A stretch of DNA of 64,000 nucleotides from Hippophae tibetana (GCA_037013495.1 CM072811.1:17862659-17926658), one strand, 5' to 3'. Shown: positions 44,101-56,831, counted from the first letter of the stretch. Made by a program: numbers and translations. The notes: a model not told the origin generated them from the letters alone.

Positions 44101-45060
44101 ATTTATTTAGCTAAATTATATAAATGATATTTTTTTATATATAGTTTACACTTTAATTTCAATTTTATTCATTTTTATGGTTTTTTTCTATTTACTTTTC
44201 AATTTGGGTGTTGCCACACTAACTTTTCAATAATGATATTTTTGTTCAATAATATGATAGTATTGAAGTTTAATTAATTGTATAAATATAATAGATAATT
44301 TATATCGTAATAATATCACTACTTTTAAATTTTCAGACTATTGTCTCTTTAATTTTTTTGTATTATACACTTTGATCTACTTATCATTTTTTGTTATGAT
44401 TTGATCCCTTCTTTTTAATTTGGGTGGTTATATTTTGGAAATGTATTTTCAATAATGAAAATTTTATTTAATAATAATGATTTTAAAATGTAATTAATTG
44501 TAATAATATAAAAGAAATATTTTATACATTTTTATTATGATAATAACAAAAGTTGTTATGATAATATCATTACTTTTTAATTTTATTTGATCATCATATT
44601 ATTCTTTTTTACGTTTTGATCAATTAATTGTAGTGAAGTTATAAAAGATTCATACATTTTTATTGTGACAATAACAAAAAGTATTGTAAAAATATCGTTA
44701 CTTTTAAATTTTCAAACTTTGATACCGTTATTATTCATTCTTATGATTTGAGCCATCTACTTTTTAACTTCGGTGGTGATGTTTTGAAATAAAACTTTGA
44801 TACCGTTATTATTCATTCTTATGATTTGAGCCATCTACTTTTTAACTTCGGTGGTGATGTTTTGAAATAAGTTTTCAATAATGAACATATTTTCATTAAT
44901 ATTGACATTAAAGTCTAATTAATTGTAGTGATATAATAAATATTTTATACATTTTGATCCATTATTTTTTCCTTATAATTTTCTTACTTTATTTTTTAAA
45001 ATTTTTACATTTTAATCCTCTTACTATTTTATAATTTTGAAGTTTAATTTCAAACTAGTC
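44100..45060. repeat. Diverged tandem repeat of roughly 200-300 bp units
   Basis: Successive blocks share TTTGGGTGGT (or TTCGGTGGTGATGTT), TTTTCAATAATGA, TAATTAATTGTA, AATATTTTATACATTTT, GATAATAACAAAA and ATATCATTACTTTTAAATTTTC in the same order, at about 44200, 44415, 44640 and 44770-45000. The units are diverged and their borders blurred. Confidence 0.6.
44714..44869. repeat. 78-bp tandem duplication
   Basis: The segment from AAACTTTGATACCGTT to GATGTTTTGAAATA occurs twice in direct succession, starting at 44714 and 44792, with no difference that I can see. It is a very recent local duplication. Confidence 0.92.
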
Positions 45061-46169
45061 ACAAATATTATGCGTGAAAATGTAGTTTTCGTTTTTTTCA
45101 TGAATTATCAAAAATTACAAAAAAATGAAAATTCTACTCTTTCCTTTTAATAAAATTAAAGTAAAAGAGTAGATGGTATCATGTAAATCAAATAAAATGA
45201 CAAACAAGAATATTATGTAAATATATTTTTGTATAGTTTTTGATAAGTTAATATTGACGTGAACTAACTAGATGGTATCATGTATACCAAATAAAATTTT
45301 CCTGGACAACAAGGAAATAAATAAATAAAACTAAATTTCAAACAATGTTTTTATCCATGAATGTCTCTATGTTGCTTTGTTACGCTTGGAATATTTTTTA
45401 TTTTTATGGAGGGCAGCGAAAAATTAATGCACACATTAGAACACGGTGCCCACGTCAATTTAAAACTTTTGACATATTTACCCCTATTTTCAATGCTTCA
45501 ACGCTAACTGATAAATAAGATTTTCCCCCTCTTAATAGTCCCCTTTAACCTCCTCTATTTCATCTCCCATTCCTCGAGAATTCTTAACGCAGAGGCACCT
45601 ACTAAAAACTCAAGTAGCAAATCCAACTTATGAACCGTTCGCTTCATCTACCACTCTTCCTAATGTCACTTATTGGCTTTAGATAGCTTAGTTAGCTAGC
45701 TAGGCACAGAATTTATATGAAGTAATACATAATTAAAATATAAAATGAGTTATCTCATATCTTATTTAATTTTTTTTTAATGTATTATGCTATAATATTG
45801 TCTCATTTATTTAAATATCATCTCATATTAATTAGATTGTAACCTTAATAAGTCTAATTTTAAATATATATTGTATCATTTTTCTTATTAAACTTACATT
45901 ATAAATAATTATATATCATATTTTTTATTATTTTTGTATTCTTATTTGTCTTATTTAAGCCGATTAGAAACAAATAAGATATCATAATTAATACTTCTTA
46001 TTACTATCTCATCTCCCTAGTATAATAAAAAGTATTTAATTCAGGATTTAAAGTCGGTTTACTTATAAACCAACTTAAAATTTAAAGTCGATTCAAATTA
46101 AAAATTTACTTTAAATGTAATTAAAATTAAAAAATACTAAAAAAATTAAAAAAATAGTATTAATTGACG
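45061..46169. other. Intergenic stretch, no gene
   Basis: No coding region. A patch at 45400-45700 is less AT-rich and pyrimidine-rich (CCTCTATTTCATCTCCC), but no gene follows on the plus strand before the retroelement-rich part. Confidence 0.35.
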
Positions 46170-46340
46170 TGTACAACTAACGATACATGCACGTGTAGCA
46201 TTGATCTTATGTGTCAACAAACGCTACATGTGGCACGTAGCATCGATCCTACGTGTCAACTGACGCTACATGTGACGTTGTGTTGGTTCACGCATAGAAT
46301 CGACACTACGTACAGCACAGTTGACACATAAAACTAACGT
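46170..46340. repeat. GC-richer short repeats, possibly CACTA subterminal
   Basis: A 43-bp unit (CACGTAGCATCGATCCTACG and onward to ACGCTACATGTG) occurs twice, at about 46190 and 46234. Inverted relatives follow at 46280-46330 (CGACACTACGTA, GTTGACACATA). They stand out against the AT-rich surroundings and lie upstream of the TNP2 fragment on the same strand, as CACTA subterminal repeats do. Confidence 0.5.
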
Positions 46341-47299
46341 TAATTGTCTTTTTTTCCTTTTCTTTTTCCTCCCCCATCGAGCCTACAGTTCTTGCAACTA
46401 TCCCCTACGTCTCTCTCACCGTGCGATATTTTTGATCATTTTCGACCACCATTTCCTACACAATCAGTTGGGCTTTGTTCATATCTACTTTCTAATCTAG
46501 ATCCATTTTTTTTACCTTAACACTCAATATTTTTAACCTATTTTCCTTTACTTTCTCACTTACCAAAAACATGATTTCTTCATTTTTGACTTATTTTATT
46601 CTTATAAGTATTTCTATGAATTATTTTACACTTATTATTGATGTTTTATATTTTTATTTAATTTATGTAAAATTATTTTTTAATTTTTATGTATATTATG
46701 TGTTATTGATTATTTATATATATTTTTGTATTATATAGGTTGTTCATTTTTATTCAAGCTTAAAAGAAGACAATATATTATTATTTATTTATTTTAACTA
46801 ATTTCATGTTATATATATGAATTTATTTTGAGTTTAAATTTTTTGAACATATTATTACATGTATTAAATAATATTATATATTTCTAATGTTATAGTAATG
46901 AATTTATTAATTGTTTGAATTTTATGTATTTATTTTTATATGATGTTTTGATTGATATTCTAATAATTTATAAATTTCATATAATAAATTTTGAAATATA
47001 TTGATGATTAATAAATTTATATTTTATCGGGTACATATTTAATATGTTTAATACCATTAATATAAATTGGACAAATCTTTGATGTCAAAGTGTATAATTG
47101 AGAAAAAACTATATTTCTATAGTTGAAACTTTCTTGAAATTTGCCTGTAGAAATAAAAATAATGAAATTAGTATAATTCGATTTCCATATGTTAAATATA
47201 AAAATGAAAAGTTTAATGATGTTGATAAGGTTAAATATCCATAATAGTGTTTTTTGAGTTATAAATGTTGGTATTATCATGAGGAAAATATTGATAATA
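46341..47299. other. AT-rich stretch upstream of the TNP2 fragment
   Basis: No clear frame. It could be decayed CACTA 5' sequence, but nothing shows it directly. Confidence 0.35.
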
Positions 47300-47578
47300 C
47301 TTATGGTGAATAGATAAATAAGGATGTGATTGGATTATATACATCTTATTAGAATATGTACTCCAGATGAGACAATACCTAAGAAAGGCATGCCCACAAA
47401 GGTTTTTTGGTACTTTCTATTGATTCCTCACTTTCAAAGGTCATTTAAAAGTAAAGAGACATCAAAGATGTTAACATGGCAGTCAAAGAATCAATTTGAT
47501 GATGAGATGCTACGTCATCCTTTCGATTCTCCAAATTGGAAAGTGGTAGATCATTTATCCCCTTATTTTTCTTTGATC
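47300..47578 (+). pseudogene. CACTA (En/Spm) TNP2-type transposase, 5' fragment
   Basis: The open stretch reads TPDETIPKKGMPTKVFWYFL, LIPHFQRSFKSKETSKMLTW, NQFDDEMLRHPFDSPNWKVV and DHLSPYFSLI, the region around the PRFQR-type core of plant TNP2 transposase (Transposase_21). It breaks off at 47578, where Athila B is inserted, and resumes in the same reading sense at 54571. Confidence 0.88.
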
Positions 47579-49103
47579 TGATAGCCACATAAATTGTGTG
47601 TGCAATAAATACACAAGTATAAGTATTGAAACAAGTAATATATTGATAAAAAAAATCATTCACATGGATATTATTTTATTAGAAACTAATTTTTAAAACA
47701 AAAAAATAAAAATTAATTTTATTTTTTGTGTTTTTATATTTTAAGGAAGCAAAATTAAAAATAACTAAAAGTAAATAGAAATAATTAATTAAATCAAATT
47801 TGGTAACTAAGAAGATATAAGAGAAAATATCTAGGAATACTTAATTCCTCAATTTTATAAACATGTGAATCACTAAAATCTCCCCAATATAATTATCAAT
47901 TAAATTATATGATCAATTGAATCTAACTTAGTATGTATTCCTCTCTCAAATAAACTACACCTCATATAGTAATTAATTTAATCACACTTTTATGCCAATT
48001 AAATTTCATACTACTCATTAAATTCATCAATTATAGATCACATACATAAAAATCATACATCACTACCTATAAAATATGTATGTTATTTAATCAAGACAAA
48101 CAATTAAATAATTCTCTCAAATCTACTTAATTGCTTCTTTAGATCAATTATTGGTTAAAAAATTAATAGCATAAAAATAAAATTAAATAATATAATTAAA
48201 TCAAAATCATAATTGGGGTAAAATATTAGATTATCACATATTGAAAATTGGGTTCATAAGACCCCATATTAATAAATTAGCTAGACATAATTCATAAATC
48301 TCATATTTTTCATAAAAAAAATGCATTAAAATTGATAAAAAAAAAAGAGTAGAAGAATAAATACAATCAATTTCTTGAATCGTAGTGCTAATCTCCTCTT
48401 GAATCTCCACCAAAATTGTATCTCTTTTTGAATTGTTCTATATTTTTCTCTCTTTTTAGCTCTAAAAACTTACCAAAATTATGTTAATGATGACCTCATA
48501 GGATTTATGGGGTGATTAGGGGCTTAAATATAGCTAAGGTGTAATCTGGACCGTCAAATCATATTCAGATCAAGGGTTAAAATCAAAACAAGCAAAACTG
48601 ACAACACTAGCCAATCAAAGTGCGACACCTAGCACACAAAATTCATTGGAAAATTAGAGCGCAATGCATGGCAAGGGAGATCGGTCCAAGTTAATGCATG
48701 TTGAGTCTGTGCCACGTGACGCAACATGATTCGCAATAATGGATGGTATGGCGTACGGGTGGAACGATTGGACGAGTAAAGTGGTGACATGTGGTGAAGG
48801 TTTGATCGCGCTCTGAACTCAGATTGAACTTCATGCCAATACGAGGCACACAGTTTTTTTCTCCTTGCACACGACGATCTATGATTCGTAACAGGCCACG
48901 TGATAGCTTTTGAATGGCCTTGCATTTAAAATTCATAAAAATTCATAAAAACTCTAAAAAAATCCCAAAAATTATATTTTCACCTATTTTCACTAAAAAA
49001 TTATATTTTAATATTTTTAGCCCCAAAAATACTATTTAATGAATAGAACAAGTAAATATTAAGTAAAAAATATGCTAATTACTCTACTTTTATAGAATAA
49101 CTA
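47579..49103 (-). repeat. Athila B 3' LTR
   Basis: Plus-strand start TGATAGCCACATAAATTG; it matches the other three LTRs along its length. GC-richer promoter-like part at 48595-48905 with CCACGTGACG and CCAATCA motifs. Confidence 0.9.
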
Positions 49104-50903
49104 AATAACTAAACTTTTTGCTTGTCCTCAAGTAAAGCTAAGTATAACTAAATAAAGTAATATGGGTAATATATTCATAAATATACTTCTATTAATACAT
49201 GCATATTTCACAAAAACTATCTCTCTTAAAATTCGTACAATCCTATGATAAAAAGGTTCACATATTAATGGACCAATTTTCATCAATAGAAGGATATGTA
49301 AGGTTTTAACAAATTGATTTGTGTGTGTGTTGCACATGATATCATCCAATGCACTTATGAAATCAACCTATATGAGCATGCTAATCAATTCAATTTTAGA
49401 ACAAGTCTCATAAGCCTATTTTTCACATCTCTTTCCACTAATATAAATATGCACTTAGCTCAAGATCAATAAGGACTTTACATGGTTGTAATGTAAGGCT
49501 TATGTGGGGGTTGATAAATGAAGACACTTAGACTTTTTCTACACCTTAGCTTTCTTTTTTTCATCATGCAATTTTTAACTGCAATTGAACTTTTACTTGA
49601 TATTTCAGTGCACCCTATTTTGTTATTCTTTTCATATATTTTTATTCCACATCTCTTTTCTCTTTCTTTCTTTTGTAACTTCACAATACCCCAAAACTTA
49701 TTGTCAATTCTATTTTCTTTTTCTTTAGAGGGATAATTATGTTGTTAGCTTTGCTTCTTTTTTCTCTCTCTTTTTTTAGAGTACATTACATTTCACCTTA
49801 CTCTATAGCATAACATATGATAGCATTTTTTTCTTTATATACAAGCGAAAGGTGCAAGGATAAAGGTAATGCTTACTAGTTAGGCATAAAATGTGGCCTA
49901 AAGATATAAAAGGTTCTTTGTAAAGTTCAAACGGGTGACTACAGATATTAACAATGGTTAGCTTGAAAGACTCAATCGATCCAAATAAGGCTAAAATCAT
50001 TTTTCTTTCTAAATACTATTTAGGAGTTTGCCTGAATGGATGATCAAATAGACTCTAAAACCTGGTAGATATCATCGACTTGCACACCAAAATCAACCAT
50101 GAATATGTGTATAAGAATTTGAATCAATTTCATCAAAACTAGCAAGCATATCACATTATTAATGTAAATATCTTAACAAATATGTTACATTCCTTATCCT
50201 AGTCATGACAACCAATTTTTATCATTGAGTTCAAATGTTTCATATCAAGCATGCATGCATTTAGTTTCTATATTTTTATCAATTTTTACCCAAATTAATC
50301 ATGATTAAAAAAATCCTAAAAATAAAAAATATTCTCTAAAAAACATTCCTGAAAATTTAAAATGCATAGTAAAAACAATGTAGAGAATGTGGTTCCCCCC
50401 ACCCAAAATTAAATTACACATTGTCTCTAATATGCACATATAAATATGAAAAGGTAAAAGAAAAGAAAACTCCCTTAATCATTGCATATCACATCTATCG
50501 TTGAAATACTCATTATTGTTATGCCATTACTCTCCACATTTATTCACCTATAAAAAATAATGAAAATATAAGTAAATAACGTTGGTTTGCCTCCTAACCA
50601 GCGTCACATTTAACGTCCTTGACTAGACGGTCATATCAAGTCCTAAGGCACATCCTTTTGTGTACATTTACTTTTGAGTTTGCCTAGAAACAATTTGAGT
50701 ATTGATTTGTTCAATAATACCTTATGTTCTTGTTTGCAAACACGGTGCTCAATTCTCTTCTCATGCCATATTTTTTTTCTTTTTGAACTTTTTGGCATTC
50801 TTATAAGCACTCCATTGTAACTCATCCAATTTATATATTTCCAGCATCTATTTCACCTCTCTACTGGACTCTTTCACTTTCATACTTGACTAGGGATAGA
50901 AGG
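49104..50903 (-). other. Athila B 3' region
   Basis: No intact gene. It matches 7374-9190 of Athila A. The pol-end relic (AGTCAAGGACGTTAAATGTG then GGTTAGGAGGCAAACC, about 50635-50585) shows the same junction with the linker as in Athila A, so both copies share one deletion. Confidence 0.65.
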
Positions 50904-51556
50904 TTACGCAAGCAGGCAGAAAGAGTATATAATTCTCTTAACGCTTGTCCTTCGCTCAGGATTCCTTGTCGCTTAAGGATTCTTGTCCTTCTTAGCTCTC
51001 TTATTCCATCGGCTCTTCTTTCATCTAGAACTATTGGTCTTCTCCTGTTGGCGAATCTCCTTACTATTGTTGTAAAAAAGAGATATCCCATTCCTGCGGC
51101 ACATGCGGTACCTGCCTCATTTTGGTATATCTGTCCGCAAACTGAACATGATTGTATCCACGCACCTACCCCTACCTTTTATCAACAGAAATTTACAAAA
51201 ACAAACCAAAGGCATCAGCTCAAAGTAGGAACCGTCCCTACATATCCGAAGCGAGTGATCTTGCTAAAGATCGATATGACAATTGGCTCATGAATGAGAA
51301 GGAATTTACTTTTTTGATACTGGTAAAGTTTTGGGCAATGTAGCTTCTACATCCGTTCCTCATCCGTCCACCTCTAAAGAAAATTTCCAGCACAAGTGTC
51401 TAGGAAAGCTAGGAACGAACTACCTAACCTGGCCTAATAGCAATAGCAGCTTATATCGTCTTTTACCCTTAACGGAAGAGAGAAGGAAGAGAGGTACTAA
51501 CAACACTAAAGACGTTTTATCTTTACTATACGCTTCAAAAGGCTAGCACGCTACGG
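50904..51556. other. Foreign insert of about 650 bp, possibly mitochondrial DNA
   Basis: Athila A runs GGGATGGAAGGG to AAAGTGTGAGG without a break, while Athila B has about 653 extra bases between GGGATAGAAGG and AAAGTGTAAGG. The insert is clearly GC-richer than its surroundings, lacks terminal repeats and target duplication, and encodes no recognisable protein. The composition and the absence of transposon hallmarks fit organellar DNA captured at a break (NUMT), but I cannot confirm the source. Open frames in it (50886-51293, 51331-51546) are not known to me. Confidence 0.55.
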
Positions 51557-52500
51557 AAAGTGTAAGGTCCATACTTGTTGGCCCTTCAATTGATGGTTTG
51601 AGCTTAGATTCTATCTCAAATTTTTCCATAATCTCTTTTGGTACACACATGAGAGGTGTATCCTCCAAAAAGTTCACACTATCTACAATGTCAACCTTCG
51701 TTGCATACTTCCACCAAAGTTAAAACAAGTTGAGTTGTTTTCTGGTGAGTTTATGTCCTAGTTCATAGCATCACGTGTAACATTCTTAAGTGTGGGTGAC
51801 TCAACATATTATTTTAAGTTGTCTCCATATTCAGTAACATTTATCCTTAAGCATTTATTAGCACTATCAATGTCATGGGGTTTAGATGCTTCAAAAACTT
51901 TAAATATTACTAGTTCATCTTGCACTCTCATTGTAACTTAACTTTTTTGTACATCAATAAGTGTTCTTCTGGTTGCTAAGAATGGATGACCAAGTATGAT
52001 AAGAATGTCACGGTCCTCTTCTATGTTTAGCACAATGAGGTTTGTCAAAAAGATGAATTTGTCTACTTTTACTAGCACATCTTCTACCAAACTGTGAGGT
52101 CTCTTAATTGATCTATCTGCCATTTGTAATATTACTGAAATGGGTTTGGTTTTACCAACCCCCAATATATTGAAGAGCGATAATGGCATGAGGTTAATGC
52201 TAGAACCCATGTTACACAGTGCTTTCTCAAAACGGATGTCAAAACTACCTTAATCTTTTAGTTTTATGGTAGTTTCTATCAAGGATGGCACTATAACCTT
52301 CAATCAAGGTTATTGTTTCTTGATCTCCAAGCCTCATTTTATTTGATAGTATATCCTTCATGAATTTGGCATAAGACGACATTTATTCAAATGCCTCTAC
52401 AAATGGTATATTTATGTACAGCTTCTTAAAGACATCGAGAAATTTTGAAAATTGTGTATCTAACTTTTTCTTTTGCAGTCTTTGAGCTAAAGGAATAGTG
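51557..52500 (-). pseudogene. Athila B protease and linker
   Basis: 52210-51938 reads MGSSINLMPLSLFNILGVGK, DRSIKRPHSLVEDVLVKVDK and ILIILGHPFLATRRTLIDVQ. The active site, usually LCDLGASINLM, is LCNMGSSINLM, so the catalytic Asp is Asn. Upstream, text like KFMKDILSNK with stops follows the family. The linker at 51700-51570 has lost its open frame. Confidence 0.82.
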
Positions 52501-52526
52501 GGTTTGTATAGGTTGTTTTACTATGG

Positions 52527-52790
52527 CTAAATTATTTCCTTTTCAGTGCTCTTTTTATCCATTAGATTTGAACAATTATCAAACAAATGGACTTCATCAC
52601 AAAACACACATGACACACTTGAATCTTGAACCTGGTTTATACTCACTGGTGAGTTTTGAACCTTCAAAAGATTTACCAAAGATAGCACGTGAGTTGTAAG
52701 TGTAATGATATCATTTACTTCATGTATTCCAACTACTCTTCTTATGGCTATCATTCTGTCTATTGACAATTGATAATTATTACTAGATAT
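52527..52790 (-). pseudogene. Athila B gag, C-terminal fragment
   Basis: It reads MSIDRMIAIRRVVGIHEVND, then QDSSVSCVFCDEVHLFDNCS, a zinc knuckle (C-x2-C-x4-H-x4-C) with all four ligands. The N-terminal two thirds present in Athila A are deleted, and the Asn-rich tail after the knuckle is also lost. Confidence 0.82.
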
Positions 52791-52984
52791 TTTTTACTCT
52801 ATGCTTCTAATAGCATAAATGATGTCTAAATTAAAAATAAAAAAAATAACTAAATAAATAAATTTAAATTAAATAAATAAAGAAAATAAGTAAAATAAAT
52901 AAACAGATAAGTCAGTAAAATAAAATAAGTCAATTAAAATTAAAGTAAAGAAAAATAACTAAAATAAAAATTAATTTCTCATAT

Positions 52985-53014
52985 TTATAACCCCTAGCAA
53001 CACCCCAAAAATTT
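52985..53014 (-). other. Athila B primer-binding site
   Basis: On the minus strand, just after the 5' LTR, TTTTTGGGGTGTTGCTAGGG resembles the Athila primer site TTTTTGGCGCCGTTGCCGGG with several transitions. Confidence 0.6.
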
Positions 53015-54570
53015 TATTGTCACACAAATTGTGTGTGTAATGAATATGCATGTATACGTATCACAACAAATAATATAATGATAAGAAAATATCGTTCCCA
53101 CAAAGATTATTTTATTAGAAACTAATTTTTAAAACTAAAAAACATAAAATCAATTTTTTTTTGTGTTTTTATATTTTAAGGAAGCAAAATTAAAAATAAG
53201 TAAAAGTAAATTTCAATAATTAATTAAATCAGATTTGGTAACTAAGAAAATATATGAGAAAGTATCTAGTAATACTTAATCCCCCAATTTTCTAAACATG
53301 TGAATCACAAAACCATCTCAATATAATTATCAATTATATTACATGATCAATTGAATTTAACTTAACATGTATTCCTCTCTCAAGTAAACTACACACCATA
53401 TATTAATTAATTTAATCACGCTCTCATGCCAATAAATTGCATACTACTAATTAAGTTCATTAATTATTGATCATATACATAAAAATCATACATATATGCC
53501 TAGAAACTATGCATATTATTTAATGAAGACAAACAATTAAATAATTCTCTCAAATTTATTTAATTAACATTATAGATAAATTGTTGGCCAAACAATTAAT
53601 AACATAAAAATCATATTAAATAATATAATTAAATTAAAATTATAATTTGGGTAAAATATTAATTCACATATGGTGAAAATTGGGTTCATAAGATCCCTAG
53701 ATTAATAAATTAATTAGATATATTTTATCTATAAAGTTCATATTTTTCATAAAGAAAGACAAAAATTGATAAAGAAAAGAGTATAAGAAACAAAAACAAT
53801 CAATCTCTTTAATTGTAGTGTTAATCTTCCCTTGAATCTCCACCAATATTATATCTTCTTTTGAATTTTTCTTTTTTTAGCTCCAAAAACTGACCAAAAT
53901 TATGCTAATGACAACTTATTAGGATTTATAGAGTGATTAGAAACTTAAATATAGCTCAAGTGCAATCTGGACCATCAGATCAGCTTCGAATCAAAGGTTG
54001 AGATCAAAACAAGCAAAATCAATAACACCAGCCAATCAACGCGACATTTGGCACATAGAATTCACTAAGCAAATCAATGCGCGACGTGTGGTAGGGGGAC
54101 TAGTCCAAGTCAATTCATTTTGAGTCAGTACCAAGCGGCATAACATGATTAGCGGTAATGGATGACGTGGCATACGGGGGGAATGACTAAACGAGTAGAT
54201 TGGTGACACATGGCGTGAAGGTTTATCCGTGCTCCGAACTCGAATTGAACGTTGTGCCGATATGAGGCATGTAGTTCATCTCTCCTCACACGTGGTGATC
54301 TATGATCTGTTGTCTATGCTTGCATAGTGTCTACGTTGCTTTCCCAATCAGCTCATCTACTTAAGTGGTAGCTTCTGATTGGCCTTACATTAAGTATTAA
54401 TAAAAAATCCATAAAAATTTCAAACAAATCCAAAAAATTATATTTTCACCTCTTTTAAATAAAAGTTTATATTTTAATATTTTTAGCCCCCAAAATACTA
54501 TTTATTAAATAGAACAAGTAAATATTAAGTAAAAAAGTACACTAATGAGTCTACTTTCATAGAGTCATCA
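53015..54570 (-). repeat. Athila B 5' LTR
   Basis: 1556 bp, starting (plus strand) TATTGTCACACAAATTG and ending CATAGAGTCATCA. The TGATC duplication follows directly. Confidence 0.9.
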
Positions 54571-54830
54571 TGATCCGTGCAATCTTTGTCTTGCCATTGC
54601 TACAGAGGGTATTAATCCACATAATTCTCTTAGTAATAGATATAGCTATTGTCAGTAATTATGGTAATATACAACTTTCCTCCCTAGTAGTGTATTAAAA
54701 GAAAATTCATGATGCTAACATTATTGATCTCAAGACTGAAACAACCTGAAGTTTATATTGATATATATTTGTAGCTTCTGATAGATGACTTAAAGATATT
54801 GTGGAATAATGGTGTAAATATTTATTACAT
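54571..54830 (+). pseudogene. CACTA TNP2-type transposase, 3' continuation
   Basis: Directly after the Athila B duplication the frame reads DPCNLCLAIATEGINPHNSL and SNRYSYCQ, the TNP2 stretch that normally follows ...FADDPRNVRL. Weaker text (LLIDDLKILWNNGVNIY) continues with stops to about 54820. Similarity then ends. Confidence 0.85.
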
Positions 54831-54992
54831 ATGTTGGGATTGGTACAATTTGTAGAGAGAGAAACTAGATAAAAGTTAGATAAATTTATGTGAATGTATG
54901 GCTATCTCATAAAGCCCATGTATATATAAAGTATTACATGTACATGTGTTGACTATATAGGACATACATGTCACAGTGTGTCAGAGGGGTAC
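54831..54992. other. Unassigned segment before the third solo LTR
   Basis: Starts TGTTGGGATTGG and contains TATATATAAAG; it may be part of a short LTR but no partner was found. Confidence 0.3.
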
Positions 54993-56831
54993 TGTTGTCT
55001 CTTTTAGGAGAACATAAAATCGTGCAAGTATACACGATCACAAGTAATAAAATTTGATAAGTGAGTTATTGTTCCCACAGACATTTGTTACTACATTTTG
55101 TTGAGTACCAAAATTATTTCACTCTTATTTTATCCAAAACAATGGTTAATTGGAACAAGTTAATTAAGAGTTTTATAACAAAATAAAAGAAAATTCTAGG
55201 ATTGCAATTCTCACTAAATTATTCCACTCGAATCATATTATTCCGTCTTGATTTACTTTTTCGTAAATTTAATTTGTCAACCAAGAACTTCTAATTTTAT
55301 CCATACATCTCTTTCGAACACTGTATAGACACATCTCGCTAAATTAATTCACTATATTCCTATGAGAATTAAATTCACCAAGATTCATTACGTTCTAAGT
55401 TCTCAAATGACCACACATACGATAAAGGTATATTCTTATCCTTCATATATACATGTTATTCTATCTATGAGCAATATACACAAAAATGTCTCTTCCAAGT
55501 TTATTTAAGTGCCACGGATCAATTGATAAATTTTCCAATAATCAAAAGCATTAAGCACAAATAGAATAAACAAATTAAAAGTCTCATAAATCTTTCAAAA
55601 ATAATTAAACCCAAGCTTCATAAATTTAGCTAAAACGTAACCCTAGAAAAATTAAATTATTTCATAAATAAAATTAAAATTACAATATTTAAGGAATATC
55701 AATTACATAACACAAAGAAAATTAGAACTTCATCTGCACAGAAACACAACCGAAGCCAAAATGGCTTCTGCATGTTATCTACCAGTTGAACCCCCCTCAT
55801 TTTTTATGCTCTATTTATAGCTAAAAAAATACATAAAAAAAATATTTTTCTTACAACCACGTGTGAATAGTGGGGGACAACGAAAATAATATTAAAGACA
55901 GGCATGGAAGAATATTTATCGTGCAAAAAATGAACAGCATGCACCGTTTCTGACTTCTTTTTAATTCAAACGCATGCCACGTGTCAGCATATGATTGGAG
56001 GCTTGAAATAATGTGACACGTGGCATCCTTTCATTCGTTGTGAAGAGAGGGTGAACGAAGAACGCATCACACGGGATAATTTCCATCGAGGACACGTGGG
56101 GCATGCAAAAAATGCTGGGAACAAGCGTCGTTTCTTTGTTTTTGTTTTTACGAAACATATGCCACGTATTAGTTCCTTATTTACTGAAATAATATTTGGG
56201 ACATGTGGCATTGTATGAATCATTGGAATGGTAGGGCGCACGAAGCTTCTATGTACCACGTCGCACGGGAAATGGCTTACGTAGCAAGCAAGTAGGTCCT
56301 ACCCTGCATGCCGCCCTGCACAGCAGATGGGTCCCACTTAGCACCGAGCTACGTGCCACTTGAAAACCCGCATCCACTCGAGATTGTCACGTCTGGCTCC
56401 ACGTGCCTCATCCTAGTCGTTGATTTCCTGATCGAACCGTGGGTGTCGTGCGTTGATGATGGCGCGAGTGGCCTCCTTTTCCTGCACAGAAAATAAATTT
56501 CCTTAATTGAATTTTAGCCCTCCAATTTAATTCAAATTAACTTTTAAACTTTTGTTATTTGAAATTTAGCCTTTTCTAATTTAAATTAACTTTTACATCT
56601 TTGTTAATTGCAATTAAACACTGTTTTAATTTAAATTATATTTTTAGGCATTTATTATCTACAATTAAGTGCTTTTTCGATTCAAATTCTTTAATTTTCT
56701 TAAAAATATATTCCTTAAAAAATAAACAGTAAATATTAATTTATTCCATTAAAATTAATTAAAAATATCAAGAATATAGCAATTATAATTAATAAAATAG
56801 ACGAAAATATCTATATAAAATACAGTTATCA
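54993..56831 (-). repeat. Solo LTR, G-box family, copy 3
   Basis: 1839 bp; on the minus strand it starts TGATAACTGTATTTT and ends near CAACA. It matches copies 1 and 2 with small deletions. No target duplication: the left flank is GGTAC and the right flank GTAGA. The left neighbour is the CACTA fragment and the right is a Tat element, so the two sides may not originally have been adjacent. Confidence 0.88.
55800..56410 (-). promoter_or_regulatory. LTR promoter with G-box motifs (copy 3)
   Basis: CACGTG cores at about 55979, 56021, 56094 and 56400, plus near-matches (CCACGTATT, GACATGTGGC, TACGTGCC). TATA element GCTATAAATAGAGC on the minus strand near 55810-55823. The layout is the same as in copies 1 and 2, with some boxes lost by mutation. 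Confidence 0.55.

Larger units (their letters stand above)
47579..54570 (-). mobile_element. Athila B: second Athila-like non-autonomous Gypsy element
   Basis: A 6992-bp element on the minus strand with LTRs 53015-54570 (5') and 47579-49103 (3') and a perfect duplication TGATC (47574-47578 and 54571-54575). It has the same layout as Athila A: gag, protease, pol linker, pol-end relic near 50660-50590 and a long 3' region, with RT, RNase H and integrase absent. The gag N-terminal half is also lost. A foreign insert lies at 50904-51556. It inserted into a CACTA transposase gene. Confidence 0.92.

Noticed and set aside
50886..51293. 135-residue open frame in the foreign insert, with a hydrophobic stretch
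   Set aside because: It crosses the insert boundary, overlaps other frames and matches no family I recognise.
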